Positions 24,978 through 38,846 of a DNA stretch of 64,000 nucleotides are shown piece after piece. Origin of the DNA: Strongylocentrotus purpuratus (Eukaryota > Echinodermata > Echinoidea > Camarodonta > Strongylocentrotidae); NCBI RefSeq assembly GCF_000002235.5, contig NW_022145612.1, forward strand, positions 22,245,147 through 22,309,146, in the 5' to 3' direction. The position numbers and the translations under genes are program-made. The notes under the pieces are model-generated. The model made no database searches. It was not told where the DNA came from and was given only the letters and a program-made list of their open reading frames with translations. Position 1 is the first letter of the stretch; the number at the start of each line of letters is the position of its first letter.

Positions 24978-26451
24978 CTACTATGAAAAATAAGGATACA
25001 GATTCATCATTATTTCTTTTATACATCATGCAGTCATGGGAAATGGGACATGTAGAAGTATATGAATGGGTTAAATATACATGGCTTAATAACACCAATG
25101 TAATTTGGAACAAGATTAGAATGTGAAGATGTTTCTCTAATTATATGTACCATTGCAGTACATTTTCTTTCATTCGCCCATATTTTTTTCCCTATATTTA
25201 ACCATTGTTTCTTTGAGATTGCTATTACATTAAACATTCACCAACCTTGTATTGTATACCATGGATGAAAGGAATGCATTTTGTATCACCCCCTGGGAAG
25301 AAGGGCAAGGATAATTTCAAGATATTGTTATCTTGAGGAACTATGGGCTCTTCTTCATGTTGGGAAGATACCAAAGACTGAAAGAGAGAAGAATTGTTTG
25401 AAACTCTCAACCAAATTATACATCTTACAATCATCCATACCTACCAGTGTGAATTATTCATTAGTAACCTTTTATTCACAAAAAATGGTTGGTTAATTTC
25501 CAGTTCTGGATACATGCAAGCTATAGATAGGTCTTCTTCTTATCTATAGCAAGCAACCGCTCGGAGAACCAATCAATACCATGAACTAGGGACGCCCTGG
25601 TGTCCTCCAATAGGGCTCGCCCATCTGGTTACAAACAATAGAACTACTATCGTCATCGCACGGCTCGGGGTGCACACATGGTAGAACAAAAGAGGGAAGG
25701 AATATCAAAAGAAATGGGGTTGGATCAATATGCATTCATTATTACCATCCCAAGCACTCCTAATGCAACTTTAATAGACTGTAGTATGGTAGGAAAGGAG
25801 AGAGAGAGAGAGAGAGATAGGAAAGAAATGGAGGTTGTGTATGGTAAATGTACAATGATGTAGGTTAAGGGGGGGCTGATGATATGGAAAAGAGAAGATG
25901 CTTTTGACAATTTTAAAGAGAAAAATGTATTTAATCTTAAGATGCAGAAAGTTTCATGCAAAATGATCTAGGTTAATTGTCTTGAGAAAAAAATAATCTT
26001 TTGATCTATTATTATTTTGTAATTGTTTTTTAATTGATGAGATACATGAAGACTATCAAACTGGGTAAAATAATGTATATTTTTGGTCATTTTATATATC
26101 ATGGTGGAAAAATAACAAATATTTCTCTAGATTTATCACTCTTCCCTTAAAATAATTTATGAACAGCTCTTTAATAATCAAGGAATTCGGGGAGAGACAA
26201 ATTGGCATATTCATGCAGTTTCATTTTGCGTGATTAAATGATGAAAACTATCAAAATGTGAAAAGTGATCAGATAATTGTGATACAGGTAAACTGTTTAA
26301 AAAAAAGAAGATTATTCATAAAGCCTTTCATCATAAACTCATAAAGAGAAATTTGGGATACGAACTGATATTTCATGATAAGCAGTGCAATAAATAATTG
26401 CGAAGAAGAGCAAACAGACGAGCTTGAATTAAAGGTCAACATTATTTATAT

Positions 26452-26507
<56 letters not shown>

Positions 26508-28003
26508 GCAACATAAAAGCAGAATAGGAAAGAAATATTATTTCAATTTAGATGATTGAGTCTGGTAATTTGTTTGCTTTCATATGAGGAAGCCTTGTAA
26601 TACAGAAAGGTGCCTCCCATTAAAAATTGGGACCTGCGTGACATTAAGCAACTCGATCACTTTCCATTTCAATGAGAGTTGATTTATAGATATTAAGTTG
26701 CCTGAATTTGCTTCTACCCTTTTTAGCTCTATCTCTTATTGACATACAAGGGGCGAATTTGGGTTTGAAAATAAGAAATGCACATGTCTCATTGTGTTAA
26801 ATGTTTTAAGTAACATTGCATGGTTCATGTTGCATTTAATTCATATTTAAAAGAGTGAAAAGGTAGGTTAGAGTAGTTCCATGTATGTTAGGCAAGCTTT
26901 TACACTTGTTTACCTCTTCATTTCTAAAACTAAAAGGACTAAAGTTTGGAAAATGGTTTGAAATAGAATCTTCATTTAGAGCTCTTGGCTATTATGTCTT
27001 TTGCCCATATTTCATACTGGTTATACTTCATTCACACTGCCAACCGACTCCTCACCAGCTCCCAATGTTTAGCCAGTTAGGGTAATGTAACTTTTGCCCT
27101 GTCTGTTGTCAATCTGGGGTATAAAGTCTGGTCAGTAATATTGGGAAAAGGTTTAAAAAGGCCAAAATAATGGACATTTTTTATTTTGTTTTTCTTTGTT
27201 TAAAAAAAATATGAGGAAAAAAAAGTTTTACATTAAACATAATTGCCTTTATGAAAAACTGCATGATTTGTGTAATTTATCCATACCCTAACTTAAACAT
27301 TTTGATAATTAAAATGATGAATTAACAAATTTGAAGTGAAATATTACAACTGGAAAAAAGGGATTTTTACATTTTCTTTGTTATTTTGACAAATTTGTAA
27401 AAGTTCACTAACTACATGCTACCTAGCAAATTAATCTACATCATGCATACAAGCTTGTAGCATGTATGTAACCAGTATTTTTACACATGTGCTGCTTGTA
27501 TTTTAGAGTATACTTGCACTTGGTGATCCTATATGGAGGAGTGGATTGATGGGTAGGATGGATGGGGAGAAAAAAATAGTTTGACGAAAGAGCCATGTTT
27601 GGCTCATGATTTTATCGAATTAATTTGACTGCCAGACTAGCTCCAAAGGTCAATATATATCGAGCAAAGTTGGAGATGGTCCCGTGTATAAAGGGTTATA
27701 GGCTGCAATGAACGTACAGGGATAGCTAGGAGAGAGATGTTATTGATGATGCTCTCCACAATTCTCCCAGAGGAAATTCTTCAAATGAATCAAATCAATT
27801 TTCAACATGTTGGCGGAGGTTGCATCTCCATGTAAATGTACTTGTGCAATATATGCATTTTATATGTTTTAGATTTTCGTTTTATCCTCATTTCGTTCAT
27901 CCTTTCTTTAGCAAACGACTCCCTCCCATAACCGTGTCTCTTGTTTTATTTTCTTTCTCTCCTCTCTGTTGCTCTCCCCTGTATTCCCCCTTCACATGTC
28001 AAA
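24978..28003. other. Non-coding; microsatellites and a short hairpin
   Basis: (GA)n lies at about 25797-25818, and a long (GA)n of about 24 units lies at 26456-26508. A hairpin with 9-base arms CTATAGATA (25521-25529) and TATCTATAG (25541-25549) sits beside a CpG-bearing stretch to about 25680. No gene is supported. Confidence 0.5.
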
Positions 28004-28397
28004 GGGCGCGTTCATGCTTGATTTTGACGGCCAGAATCAGGCATCTGTTACGCGTTTAGTTTAAAACACGGTTGCGTCTTAGCTCACTTTTGTAGAATCA
28101 CCGAAAAACGGCGATCACGATCGCCGATCGTAAACTCACAAAAAGATGCGTTTACAATTTGTAAACGCGTTTAAATGGGGTCAACGCACTGACCTCTAGT
28201 GGGTCTACGTAGCATGCACAGTGAAGGTTTGCGAATCCAGCTGGAAGACCAATTAAGGCCACACACTGAGAATTGCCTGGGGGAGCCAGAGAAGTAAGCA
28301 TGAACACTACATCGTGGAACTGCGATCACGATGAGCGTTTACGATGAGCGTTTCAGATCGCTCATTCTGCCTTCAAAATTTAAGCATGAACGCAGCC
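28004..28397. mobile_element. TIR element (MITE), 394 bp
   Basis: The left end GGGCGCGTTCATGCTTGA and the inverted right end GGCTGCGTTCATGCTTAA match over a long imperfect terminal repeat of about 50 bases, including GCAGAAT/CCAGAAT blocks. AAA stands on both sides but is too short to prove a target duplication. The inside has more palindromes, such as GCGTTTACAA facing TTGTAAACGC near 28149-28169 and CGATCGCC-type repeats. It is CpG-rich against an AT-rich background. No coding capacity; superfamily not assigned. Confidence 0.82.
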
Positions 28398-30657
28398 AAA
28401 CTCATGATACTTTTCTCATTTCTATCTCTATCTTTCTCTTCCTCTCTCTACTTTTTGTGTTCATCCTCTCTCTCCGTCACTTTCTGCTCCCCGCTCCCAC
28501 TATTTCTGTCAAGGCGTTTAAAATATACATTGCTAATAATTACTGAATTACTGAAATAATAATAATACAGTAAATTTTACTGATACTAATAGATGATTAG
28601 GATTAATTCTCAATTTGTCCTGCTTTATTTTTTGTTGAATATGTGAATTTATTTTGTAGTCTAGATCATTGCACCCTCTGTGGCTTTCAAAATTGACTGA
28701 AGTATGAAGAAAAACAATTAGAAATGTGCAGATTGACCCATTGATTATACTTTAAAATGGGCAACACTGGTGGTGGGACGTACAATTATTGAGGAAGAAG
28801 TCAGCTGATTTTGGCTGAATCCCCCTTACCTTCCCATAATATGTTGAAGGCAATTCCCGGGAGTGTACAGAGGAATTATCATTTGACACTTGCAAACCAC
28901 CTAGGGATATTATTCATACCCTCTAGAGCCCACCAGATCAATATACTTTACTTGAACACTCTTCACAAAATGGCTTGATGAAAATTCATTTCCAGTCTTT
29001 AGGATTATTCATTAAAGATGCAATAGAGTCTTTGCCCCTCCAGCCTCTTGGGGGCAAAAAAGAAGAAAAAACCAGGCCACAGGAGAGGAAAATTTGGTTT
29101 CCTGTTTCAATCTTTTCCCCTCATGGTAATTCTATCTCACTGATAAATCAAATGTGTGGGAATTTGGGATTCTGAGTAAGATATTACTGCTTTAAAAAAA
29201 AAAAATAATAAAAAAAAAAGTTCACTAGTAGTTTTTCAAGTGACGAATTGATAAGTTGTCAAGAATGAATTGTTTTTTAATTGAAACAAAGGTTGCGATA
29301 TGTGTCATCATTTGAATAGCAGGAGTATGGTTTCAGTAACTAAAATTTAGAGACACTAACTTTTTAAAAGTGAATTCTTTATTGCTCTTTTAACCTAAAT
29401 TCCAGCAACGTTAATGGCTGATTTTATCTCACAGTACCTTGGAAAAAGGTCACTCTTTTTAAGGTAGGGGTACATTTTCAATTCATCAACTACATGTAGT
29501 GTATCATACTGCACATGTTGTACATGCATGTAGCCTTTCATGTAGCAAATGATACCTTCTCTCTAGATAGGTGCTTTTTTTTATCTCCGTGACTGTAATA
29601 CTTTTGGGATTTAATACAAAATGAAAAATAAAAAGTCACTTCTGAAAACCACTCTTTGATTACTATCACCATGGGAACTATAGAATAATGAATGTTGACC
29701 ACAGAATGTGATATAGCCCAATTGTGGCCGACCCAAATCCATAAAGTAATTTACCCGATTTCTCATGATTTGGCCACTCGTACTTTTAACTTGAAAGGAC
29801 AATTGAATGGTAAACCACCAAACACAAACCAATATGAATCGAGCACGATCTTGAAAATGATTTATAATGGAGACCAGACAATACTACCGTGTGCTGTGAC
29901 GCAGAGTGATGAAGTGAATTGAAAGCAGTTATTCATTGAGCTGTCATCAGACCTCCTATTACTTATGAATGACAAGAACAAATGATGTCTTGTATGGTGT
30001 TTTATAAAAGCAGTACAGCAGAGCTACTAGGAGGTAGTGTAATAAGAAAGGAATAAATATGATGGAGGCAGGGAAAGAGACATGATTGGAAATGGAAGTT
30101 AAAGAACTGATTAGCTCCTATACTCTGCGATTTCTCTAGTTTAGATTCTAGTTTGTACTTTGTACTCATATTTTACTGTTAATTCATTCATTGTTCCTTT
30201 TTGTGAGATGAGATGCAGAGATACTGAATTATTCACCTTCATTAATGACACCTGCCATGACATATAGTTCATTTGTTATTTTTTTCTATGATATACCATA
30301 CCATAAACCATACAATTACTTATATTTATGAAGTAAAAAGAAAGGGAAAAATAAGCATTGAAAAAATCTTCAGCCAACAACTGTTCTTTATACACATTTG
30401 CATTTACATATAAAGTTTACTCAAAGATATCTGTTAAATTCTAATTATAGCTTGCTTTGTGCAATTGGATTTACAAATGATTTTATCAGGATATGATGAT
30501 GTATACTTCTATTGAATATGTTTCATATCAAAATTATGATGTGTGGGTCTCATAATTATAATTCTTATGTGTTGTTAGTGGAAGTTTGTTTTCTTGCATG
30601 CTGTTTGTATGTATTTGTTTTCTAATCGTATGATGTTTGCATATTTCAACACTTTAG
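28398..30657. other. Non-coding up to the first visible exon
   Basis: AT-rich with an A-rich stretch at about 29194-29219. The stretch at about 29680-29960 is a little richer in CpG and could be regulatory; no direct support. A modest pyrimidine tract and TTTAG precede 30658 and act as the acceptor of exon 1. Confidence 0.5.
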
Positions 30658-30790
30658 GTCCGGTCAAGCCCCTGGACCAGAGGGTGATTCTGGACATATC
30701 AACCACAAGGAAGGTTCTACTCCCAGGGCACGGTCAACCAAGACAAGAGAGGGTGTCACAAGTACCGCATCGAAAAAGGAATCGCAACAG
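30658..30790 (+). CDS. Coding exon 1 (visible): Ser/Gly/Lys-rich N-terminal part
   Basis: The exon is bounded by TTTAG and by CAACAG/GTATGA. One base completes a codon begun upstream, then 44 full codons follow, beginning SGQAPGPEGD and ending KKESQQ. The composition is Gly, Ser, Thr, Lys and Arg, so probably disordered and basic. A second frame is also open across the exon; I chose this one because it ends in phase 0 and exon 2 begins in phase 0. It is the least certain exon because it is short, has low-complexity sequence and lies 20.4 kb from the next. A start codon is not included, so a further 5' exon must exist. Confidence 0.62.
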
Positions 30791-32212
30791 GTATGATTCA
30801 GTGACATATCTTTCACCACTTAGATCACTTAAATCTACATAATGTAGAGTACGTAGCTTGTGATTGCTTGACAGCACCATATATTAGCTTCAACATAGAT
30901 ATCTTAATATTAATAGAACCACTACTCAAGGTAATCCAAGTTCTCCAGAATTAACCTGGCTACAGATTTCAGTGCACTCAACCTTCAATGAATTTCTTTT
31001 TATCAAGTACCCATATTCTACACCTGGATTGAGGATGGCATATGTAGGTTAATGTCTTGAGACACAATATTGCTTAACATTGTAACAAGTCACTATCTTG
31101 TTTGTGCACGTACCAATGAAGTTCTTGCTATTGTGTTCTTTTGTTTCATAAAGCTTTACAGTATATATATAATACCCATACATTGGTATACAAGCAGGAT
31201 CAAGAGTTCATCAAGAATGAGAGTAATTAGATTCTCCATACTGCAACAATTTCATGTCTTTTACATGTAGAAATGCTTGAAGGAAAGGATTCAATGATCT
31301 ACACGAATGCACAATATAATAGTATACGCATCTTATGCATGGTATCCTAAGCTAGCTACTTGAATGTAAATCCTGTAAAGTGCGAAATGTTAAGTGTGCG
31401 TATGTAAGCCGACCATTTAGCTCAGGATGAGAGATCAGGCTCTGAGAAATCCTCTAGTGGTAAACACCCAATGCGAAATTTTAGTCGTTTCTGTTTTAAT
31501 CCAACCCACAGAGTATTAGGTATACAGTGTAGCACATTTTCCTCGCAGTTACAAAGCACTTTACAATTTACTTCAAAAAGTACAGGTATAGAGTATACAA
31601 ATGATTCTTTTGAAAGGAGATCTAGCTCAGACTTTAATGAACATATATGTATTCTTCTTTTTTTTCCTTCTCCTTCTGTGCATATTGTGTGCAAAATTGT
31701 CAGTTTTTTTGTTTAATTTTTAATCTCTTTACATTACCAGTAGTATTTGGGAAGAAGGATTTTCATAAGCTTTATATTTTTTAAACGTATTTTTAAGGTG
31801 TCTTCCTTCTTTCAAAAGTCTTTTTTGGTTGTCAGGCCTAGAATATACCATTGCTGTCACGTAAAGTGGAAGTACTTTTCTTTTCTCCAAATGACAGATG
31901 GGCTCTGTTTGAGAACCCCTTCTTTACAGTGTATACCCAAACTACTATTGAGGTTGGAGATGCACGCCAAGGCTTCTTCAGTATACCACTATGTCAAATA
32001 GCACAGAAGTGAGATTAATTTGAGCTCACAATTCTCTTTCATCGCAAGGTTGTTTTAGCTTAAAGCCCTTCTAAGGCTAAACAGGAATTGACAAATAATG
32101 ATGTCCACCCATTTATCAAGGAAGATATTTCCTCTCCTGTCTCTCTACCATTCTCCGTCTCGATCCTTCCACTTCCTTACTTTCTGTCGCTGTTCCTTTT
32201 TGTAATCTGTCT

Positions 32213-32452
32213 GCTCTCTGTCTCTGTCTCTCTGTCTCTATTTTTATCCCTCTCTCTCTCTTTATTTTTATCCCTCTTTCTTGAGCTGCTATCTATCTTT
32301 GAAAGTGTTTTGGTTTACATATTTGCATTTATGTCTAAAAGAGCATTCATCATCATTTTCTACTTCTACTTTCTTCTTTCTTTTATACTTTACATTTGTG
32401 TCTAAAAGAGTATTGGTCATTTTCATTTTCTACTTCTACTTTCTTCTTTCTA
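32213..32452. repeat. CT-rich stretch followed by a tandem duplication of about 68 bp
   Basis: A CT-rich microsatellite (about 32213-32277) is followed by two similar units. The first starts CATTTATGTCTAAAAGAG (32326) and the second CATTTGTGTCTAAAAGAG (32393); both contain CTACTTCTACTTTC. The overlapping open frames follow the repeat and are not genes. Confidence 0.85.
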
Positions 32453-34649
32453 CCAATCGTTTGTGGTGTAAACATTCAAAATGTTGCTAAGAAATATCAA
32501 CTTGCAATACTGAAAAAGAAAACTTATGAGGGAATGTGTAATGTTAGATGAGACAATATTTGATGAGAGAATGGTGATGAGAATAAACAGAAATACTGAT
32601 GAAATTGGGTGACCGGTCTTAATCTAGAGACTATCTGGAGCCTTTTTGTCTGTATTATAATCAAACTTGAAATTAATTTTCTCTGCTCAAGGATAGTACA
32701 GTCAAAAGAAGTGAAAAGGATTCTGTTTCATTTTGACCTGAGATCATTGATTGCTTCAATTGATTCAAGAAACTGCCATGTTCCGTTAATAATCAGCTTA
32801 TGGGAGTGTTATGAGCTCACGTTCTTGAAAGCTAACTGTTCTTCCTGCTGCCAAGAAGGATTGAGTTTACAGTCCTTTATGGGAGGATATTGCACAAAGT
32901 GTGCATGATCTCAGTGAAAGTGGCAAATGTCATGTTCTGTTTATGGAAAGCTTGAGGATTGTTCCTGCTTCAAATACTGTCAGTTATATGTAAATAACCA
33001 AGAGAACTGAAGAAGTGGGAGTTGTATGGGAATGAAAGTTTAATGAATTTGATTAAACAACAAAATAAAAAGAGTTCATCATCATATTTAACTAGTGGTA
33101 AATAGGAAATTATCAAATGGTCATGAAAATTGCTTGAATCTGTATAGAAAATATAATGGTAATAATGATTTACAAAATGTGGGGTCCAAAGTGGTCCATT
33201 TTAGTGTAATTCTGTGTTCTATACTTCTCATATTTTTTCAAGGAAGCTTTCCTTATAGTTTCTTGTATTTGTGTAGAAAGCTGTTTCTATACCAGGAGTC
33301 TATCATCTTGAGACTGCTTTTAACATGCAACAAGCTTATATGGAATGCATAAGTGCATTCATACCTTCTGCTACCTATTTTACATGTTGGAAGAAAATGG
33401 TATCCCTGATTATAGAATGAAATACATGTCCAAAAGACTAAAACTTTGTTTTCAGATTATCACCAGAAGTTCTGGAAACAAATTGCCAAAAAATAAAATA
33501 ATTAATTTTGTAAATTTGGAATGCTGGCGAATACAGTGGTTTACATGTTTATACTATAAAGTAGAAGAAATTGATTGAATAAAGTGGGTACATAAGGCAA
33601 GGCCAGCCAGATAATGGAGACCGTGATCCATTTCCATGCAACAATTGTTCATGGAATGTGGTTGCCAAAATAATGATGACATGGTATTCCAAGGTAAAGA
33701 AATACATCCAAGCATGACTTCATTCATTCCTTTTTTTCTTTTCCTTGATAGCCTCCTCTTTCCTCATTCTTTCATTCTCTTCCATTATCAATACATCTTA
33801 TCTTGAAAAGTGGCCTTTAAGTTGTTAATTACAGGTTAAAGGAAGCTTTGTATGAATTACACTTATTTCTAACATTTTGCATCAAAACTCTGCATCATTA
33901 ATGAAATAATTATTGCAATGAATGTACATGTTTTCTTTGAAAATATGTTCATTTTATATTTTATTTTGTAAATAATGATTAAATAACTCATATCTTACAA
34001 ATCATCTCCTCAATTATTTTTATTATGATAATCTTGTAGAGAGGGATAATCACTCAAATCTAAAAACCTCATTCTCATCTTGAGACTGTGCTGCCGTTAG
34101 AGGCTTAATACTTTTGAATTTAATCCTTGTGTCTGAACCTAACTGACAACCATTGTTCAATGAGCTACTTTGTACTCCTTTATTAAGCCCTTGTCTATCT
34201 ATTTCTTTACGTTGGTCGGTTAGTAGAGAATTTGTCGCCATGCGGTAGTCTCCTTGGGACATCAATGCCTTCTTGGGCATTGATAATACCTTGTTGAAGA
34301 ATATTATTCTGTATTATGAGGATATTACTACATGGAATTATGGCTTGACTGAAGGTGATTATTGATACTATAATCTGTTTTAAAGTTGAGTATGTTTGAT
34401 GATGACTGTGATTAGTGATAGTGGTTGAGGTATTGATCTGCCTGTATACACCTCATGGGTTTTCCTGGTCAAGAAATGTAAGCATGTTCTTGCACATTAT
34501 TAGACAGACCTTCTGTGATATTGAATGCATTTTAAATTCACCAACATTAAAATGCAGTTGAAGAAAGGTAACAGAAGTCTTTTTTATTTGATAAAAGCTT
34601 TGATTATGTTTGAATTTAGGGGTAGCGCTTGACCTTTACAGAGGTGCCA

Positions 34650-34924
34650 ACCAGTACGATTTAATTGTATTTAGTACGATAATAAGAGTGGAATACGATA
34701 ATACAATATCACCTCTTAAAATACGATTTTTCAACAAAAAAACAAATAAAAACAGCTCTGCCTTTAAGCATCAAGAGCTTGCAGGTGATATACACACGTG
34801 CACTGCAAGAATTAGGTACTAGTCATTCTTACTTATCCTTTGAAATTCATTGAATTTCAAACTTAACTAGTGCATTTAAAAATTTAAGCAGTCCTTTTCC
34901 AATTTTAGTAGCCATTGGCTACTA
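34650..34924. repeat. TACGAT cluster and two short near-perfect palindromes
   Basis: TACGAT occurs at 34655, 34675, 34694 and 34722, which is dense for AT-rich DNA. Then come a 23-base inverted repeat with 11-base arms (TTTGAAATTCA, 34839-34861) and a 19-base one with 9-base arms (TAGTAGCCA, 34906-34924). It may be a fragment of a dispersed repeat; the ends are not defined. Confidence 0.45.
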
Positions 34925-35097
34925 AGATATTGCTACTTTTGAACCAAGATTTACTGATAGCTAGGAAACTAATGTTTTTCAACTGTTTGAGAGAAGAAAA
35001 AATGGACATAGATGGATGCAGAACATATATGTATCTACAAATACTTCAGCTTTTGTTAAAAAGATCCTTTGTTTCTCTATTTATTCTTTATTCTTCT

Positions 35098-35293
35098 TTC
35101 TCTCTCTCTCTCTCTTCTTCAATACGTTTTAAATCAACGTGATGCTGTACTTTAAATTTGCATGAATTAATTTCAGATTTTCAGAAGAAAGAGATAGGAA
35201 ATGTTGTTGAACCTCTGCATACTTTTCATACATGTAGGTACCCCAGTTGTCGATTGTTTTGTTTTGTTTTTCTTCTTCTTCTTCCTTCCTTCC
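35098..35293. repeat. Short pyrimidine microsatellites
   Basis: A (CT)n run lies at about 35098-35118 and a (TTC)n/(CCTT)n run at about 35269-35293. Confidence 0.85.
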
Positions 35294-37550
35294 AAAATGG
35301 GTCACAGCCAATCACACCTTTCAATCATCTTAATGAAGCAAACCTTGAATGGTATTAAATTTGCAACAAATTAAGCTCTCCCACACTGTTCCAATTAGTT
35401 TGTTATTGCTCCAAACCAAATTCCCTCATGCAACAACCTTCATTTCATGTTACCAATTAACAATTTAAACTAAAAGTACAATATTATAAATATGGTGGTG
35501 CAGGGTGGTTATGTGCATTCAACTGGCAAGAAAGTTGTTGAAGATAGATAATGACTTTTTTGATACTCTACTGTAACCTTTTTTTTTAGCATTATAGAAC
35601 ATTAATTAACAATTTTATTGTTTTACTCACAGATGTGCAATAGGAGAAAATAAAAATAAAAATCAGTTTAGAGGGGATGAAACTGTTCATATGTTGATGC
35701 GCTGTTGTAACGTCAACTCCGATTTTCAACACACTTTCTAGTGGTGATGTGAAACTATTTATAAAACTGTAAATGAGACATTCCTCATCCAGCTCTCTTA
35801 ACCTGCTTAAATGGGATACTTATGTTACATCCTAGAGAGCAGTATATCAAGGAGGCAAGCTGCCTGTATGTAGAGGTATACCTTAATGAAATGATTTACT
35901 TTAGCAGTCAGCCCCATTCAGCATCTATTTGATACTTAATTTACTCATCAACAGGTTTTAGTTATACCCAATTGAATTTGGATACTGCCTGAATGAGGGG
36001 AGATTGAAGGATAAGAGAATATAGATCCTGGCCACTCTCTCCCTCCCTCCCAACACACTCATGCCTAGCTGAATTGACCACTCTAGTTAAGTTTACATTC
36101 TCCCGATGCCAAGGTAACCATTTCTTAATTGATCTGCATCCAAGCCCTATTTTCATTATGTACATCCTTCCGTAAACTGCACTGACGATTTCCAATAGTG
36201 AGCGGCGACGGGGGAAGAGTAGAAAGTCAAGGCCGCATTATGTGTTATTGCAGCTTCTTGTTCATGAGAGCATGCAATATTAAGTAGCTAAACAAGAGTC
36301 AATTTGTTTTGAGTGAGAGAGAGAGAGAAGAATATCTCTATTTCTTTTGATTCCTCATGTTATCGTGTCCTCTTTTAATTATTCTGAGCCATGTTGAATG
36401 AACCATTCTGTTCTTACCTGCAGGGGTGCTATTATGTATACCTCTGTAGTTAATTGCTTGCTATTCATGAACACACAATCTTTTTGGTTTCTTTCATTCA
36501 TACTTCTATTTTCATCCTTCTGTTTCTGGGCCAAGAATATATAACCGTAAATAGAGAAATATCAACTTCTTTAGATACTGTAGTAATTAAAATGTAAAGA
36601 ATATATGGTCATAAAGTCTGTTGATGAAATGCCATTGTAGTGTATGCATGACTCCCCTAGTACTGACAATGGCAGACCGAATCTAGAAAGGAAATCAATT
36701 TGATTGTTGCATATCATACCTTTGTAAATTCATTATCCATGATGTAGATTGCATCACAGATATATTACACGGCAGTGACATTATCTTGTTTTGAATGTGG
36801 AGAATAGTACAAAGAGTGTAGGTGAAACAAGTATTGATAAGATAGGAATGTGAATGGAGTGAATGCTTATTTCACCCAGGATATTATATTTCCTCCTTTT
36901 TTTTCTAGTACTCTGAACTATAAATTCTGTTTCAAATTTCACCATAAAAATATATTAAATCTATATATGTATTTATGGTTAATTGTCCACAAGAAACAGT
37001 CTCTAAATAGAATATTGTTCTCAGTTCTCAATATCCATGACCTTGTTGAAAGTTCAGGCATAATATAAAAATTAAAAATTTATAGATGCAGCTAACACCC
37101 TACCATTCATCCATCACCAATCCATCAATATTGATTGTCAATCCATTTGTTTATTATTTATATTAGATCACAAAATAGGGTACTTTTGATCCAGGTGTAC
37201 TCAGGTGCACTCAGGTGCATAGATGTGGCTTCCTTGTAGCACTATTTTGATAGTGTTTCAGCCATTTTATACAAAAGGCTATATTACAGACATCCTAACT
37301 TCAACTTGTTACTTTTACTAAACCATTTTGTGAAAGATATGAATACAACCAAGTAAGATTATGAGCATTACCTTTTGAAAATACACAGGTTAATACAGGA
37401 ATTTTGTATGTGTATAGCCTCCTGTTAGACATGCTATCGATATCATTCATTGTAGGAAGGTTCACATGAAGGTACATTAACTTGAAGTAAGGTTGTGGTT
37501 ATAAACTTCAAAATTATCTTTTAGTTTATAGGGACCGTGCGGGCACACTC

Positions 37551-37616
37551 GTGGTTACGTAACATTAAGTTAACTTGACGTTACAAACCACAACATATCT
37601 TAAAGGGGGGGGGGGG
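37551..37616. repeat. Imperfect hairpin plus run of 12 G
   Basis: GTGGTTACGTAAC (37551-37563) faces GTTACAAACCAC (37580-37591) around a palindromic AAGTTAACTT. Twelve G follow at 37605-37616. Flanking sequence to about 37440 and 37860 hints at weak terminal inverted similarity, so a degenerate MITE is possible. Confidence 0.5.
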
Positions 37617-38823
37617 TCCTCACTTGAAGTAATGTGCCATGAGGATGCAATTAAGGACTGTGAGGTTGTGCCAGCTTGTAGTTAGAATGAATGCTATCCC
37701 CAGCTTTTAGTTAACTTTTAATACTCATTGTTTCCGTCCTGCATGAACCTTTGTGGTAGTTAGTGGATCGTTGTTTATTATATAAATTTGAGGTTTCGGA
37801 AACTTAAAGTTTATAACTATGATGGTAAGTTCGCTAATGTAATGGGTTCCAACCCTTTTTCCTGATCAATGTTGACAAAAGAGAGCCTTGATTATTTTAA
37901 TTTTTCATGAATCTTATTGTGAACAGATAAACTGGAAAATAGAATTCTATAGTTGAAATTCACATTTGGTGCGTCTCCTATTTGTAACAGTATTCAGGCT
38001 TCACACCCGCTTTTACTAACATTTACACTAGATTTTCCCTCTAATTGTACCTCTATGCCAGTTTAATTTACAAAGCAAAATATGTTAAGACCACATGTTG
38101 TCGTGGTGGGCACAATACCAGGGTGTCGGTGGAAGCGTTTTTAGGGGCGTCATCTTTCCCTGATCGAGCCAGAGGCATCCCACGTCACACTAGGTTCCAA
38201 CTGGCCGTATTCAATGTCAATTTTCTGCCCGAGCAGAGCTATTGTCTGTGCATTATACTCAGAGGAGCAACATGTGCGCAGTCTTATTAGATATTGAATT
38301 TTTCCCATTTTTTTCTTCTCTCTCTCTCTCCATTGAGGGCCAACAATGAATAGTATATTTCATAATAATGATTGGCCAGTGACTGGTGTATATGAGTGGT
38401 GTGTCTGTGTGTCTGTCTCATTAGAGTGATAGCTACAGGAGCGGATGATGAAGGGCGATGAGGAGGAGAGAGTGTTTTTTAGGATGGATATAGTGAGGAT
38501 GTTGCAGGGAAGTGCTGGTTACCGTAGGCGTGCCTGGTGGTGTTTGCCGTCCGGCCTAGCACAGAGCACGCTCCCTCCCTCGTTCTCATCTCTCTCTCTC
38601 TCCCAGTCAGTCACACGGCATTAACAAGATGAGAGCATCTAGGTGTAGAATCCTTGCGTGTTGTCTGTAAAGCACTATATGCCAAGCTAATAGCTACAGG
38701 CAGGTGGCATTAGTCGGATGAGCATTGCTCACTACTTCCCTTATAATGATGCCGGCTTCAGCCCTGTTTATCAGCACTAGTAGGTAAGATCCATATTTCT
38801 GTTATCTTACTTTATGCATGTAT

Positions 38824-38846
38824 TTCAATTCAATTCAATTCAATTA
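38824..38846. repeat. (TTCAA)n pentanucleotide repeat
   Basis: About four to five units of TTCAA. Confidence 0.9.

Noticed and set aside
38600-38780. Possible alternative first exon ending at a GTAAGA near 38784
   Set aside because: The only ATG frame is short and stops early; a donor-like site alone is not enough.
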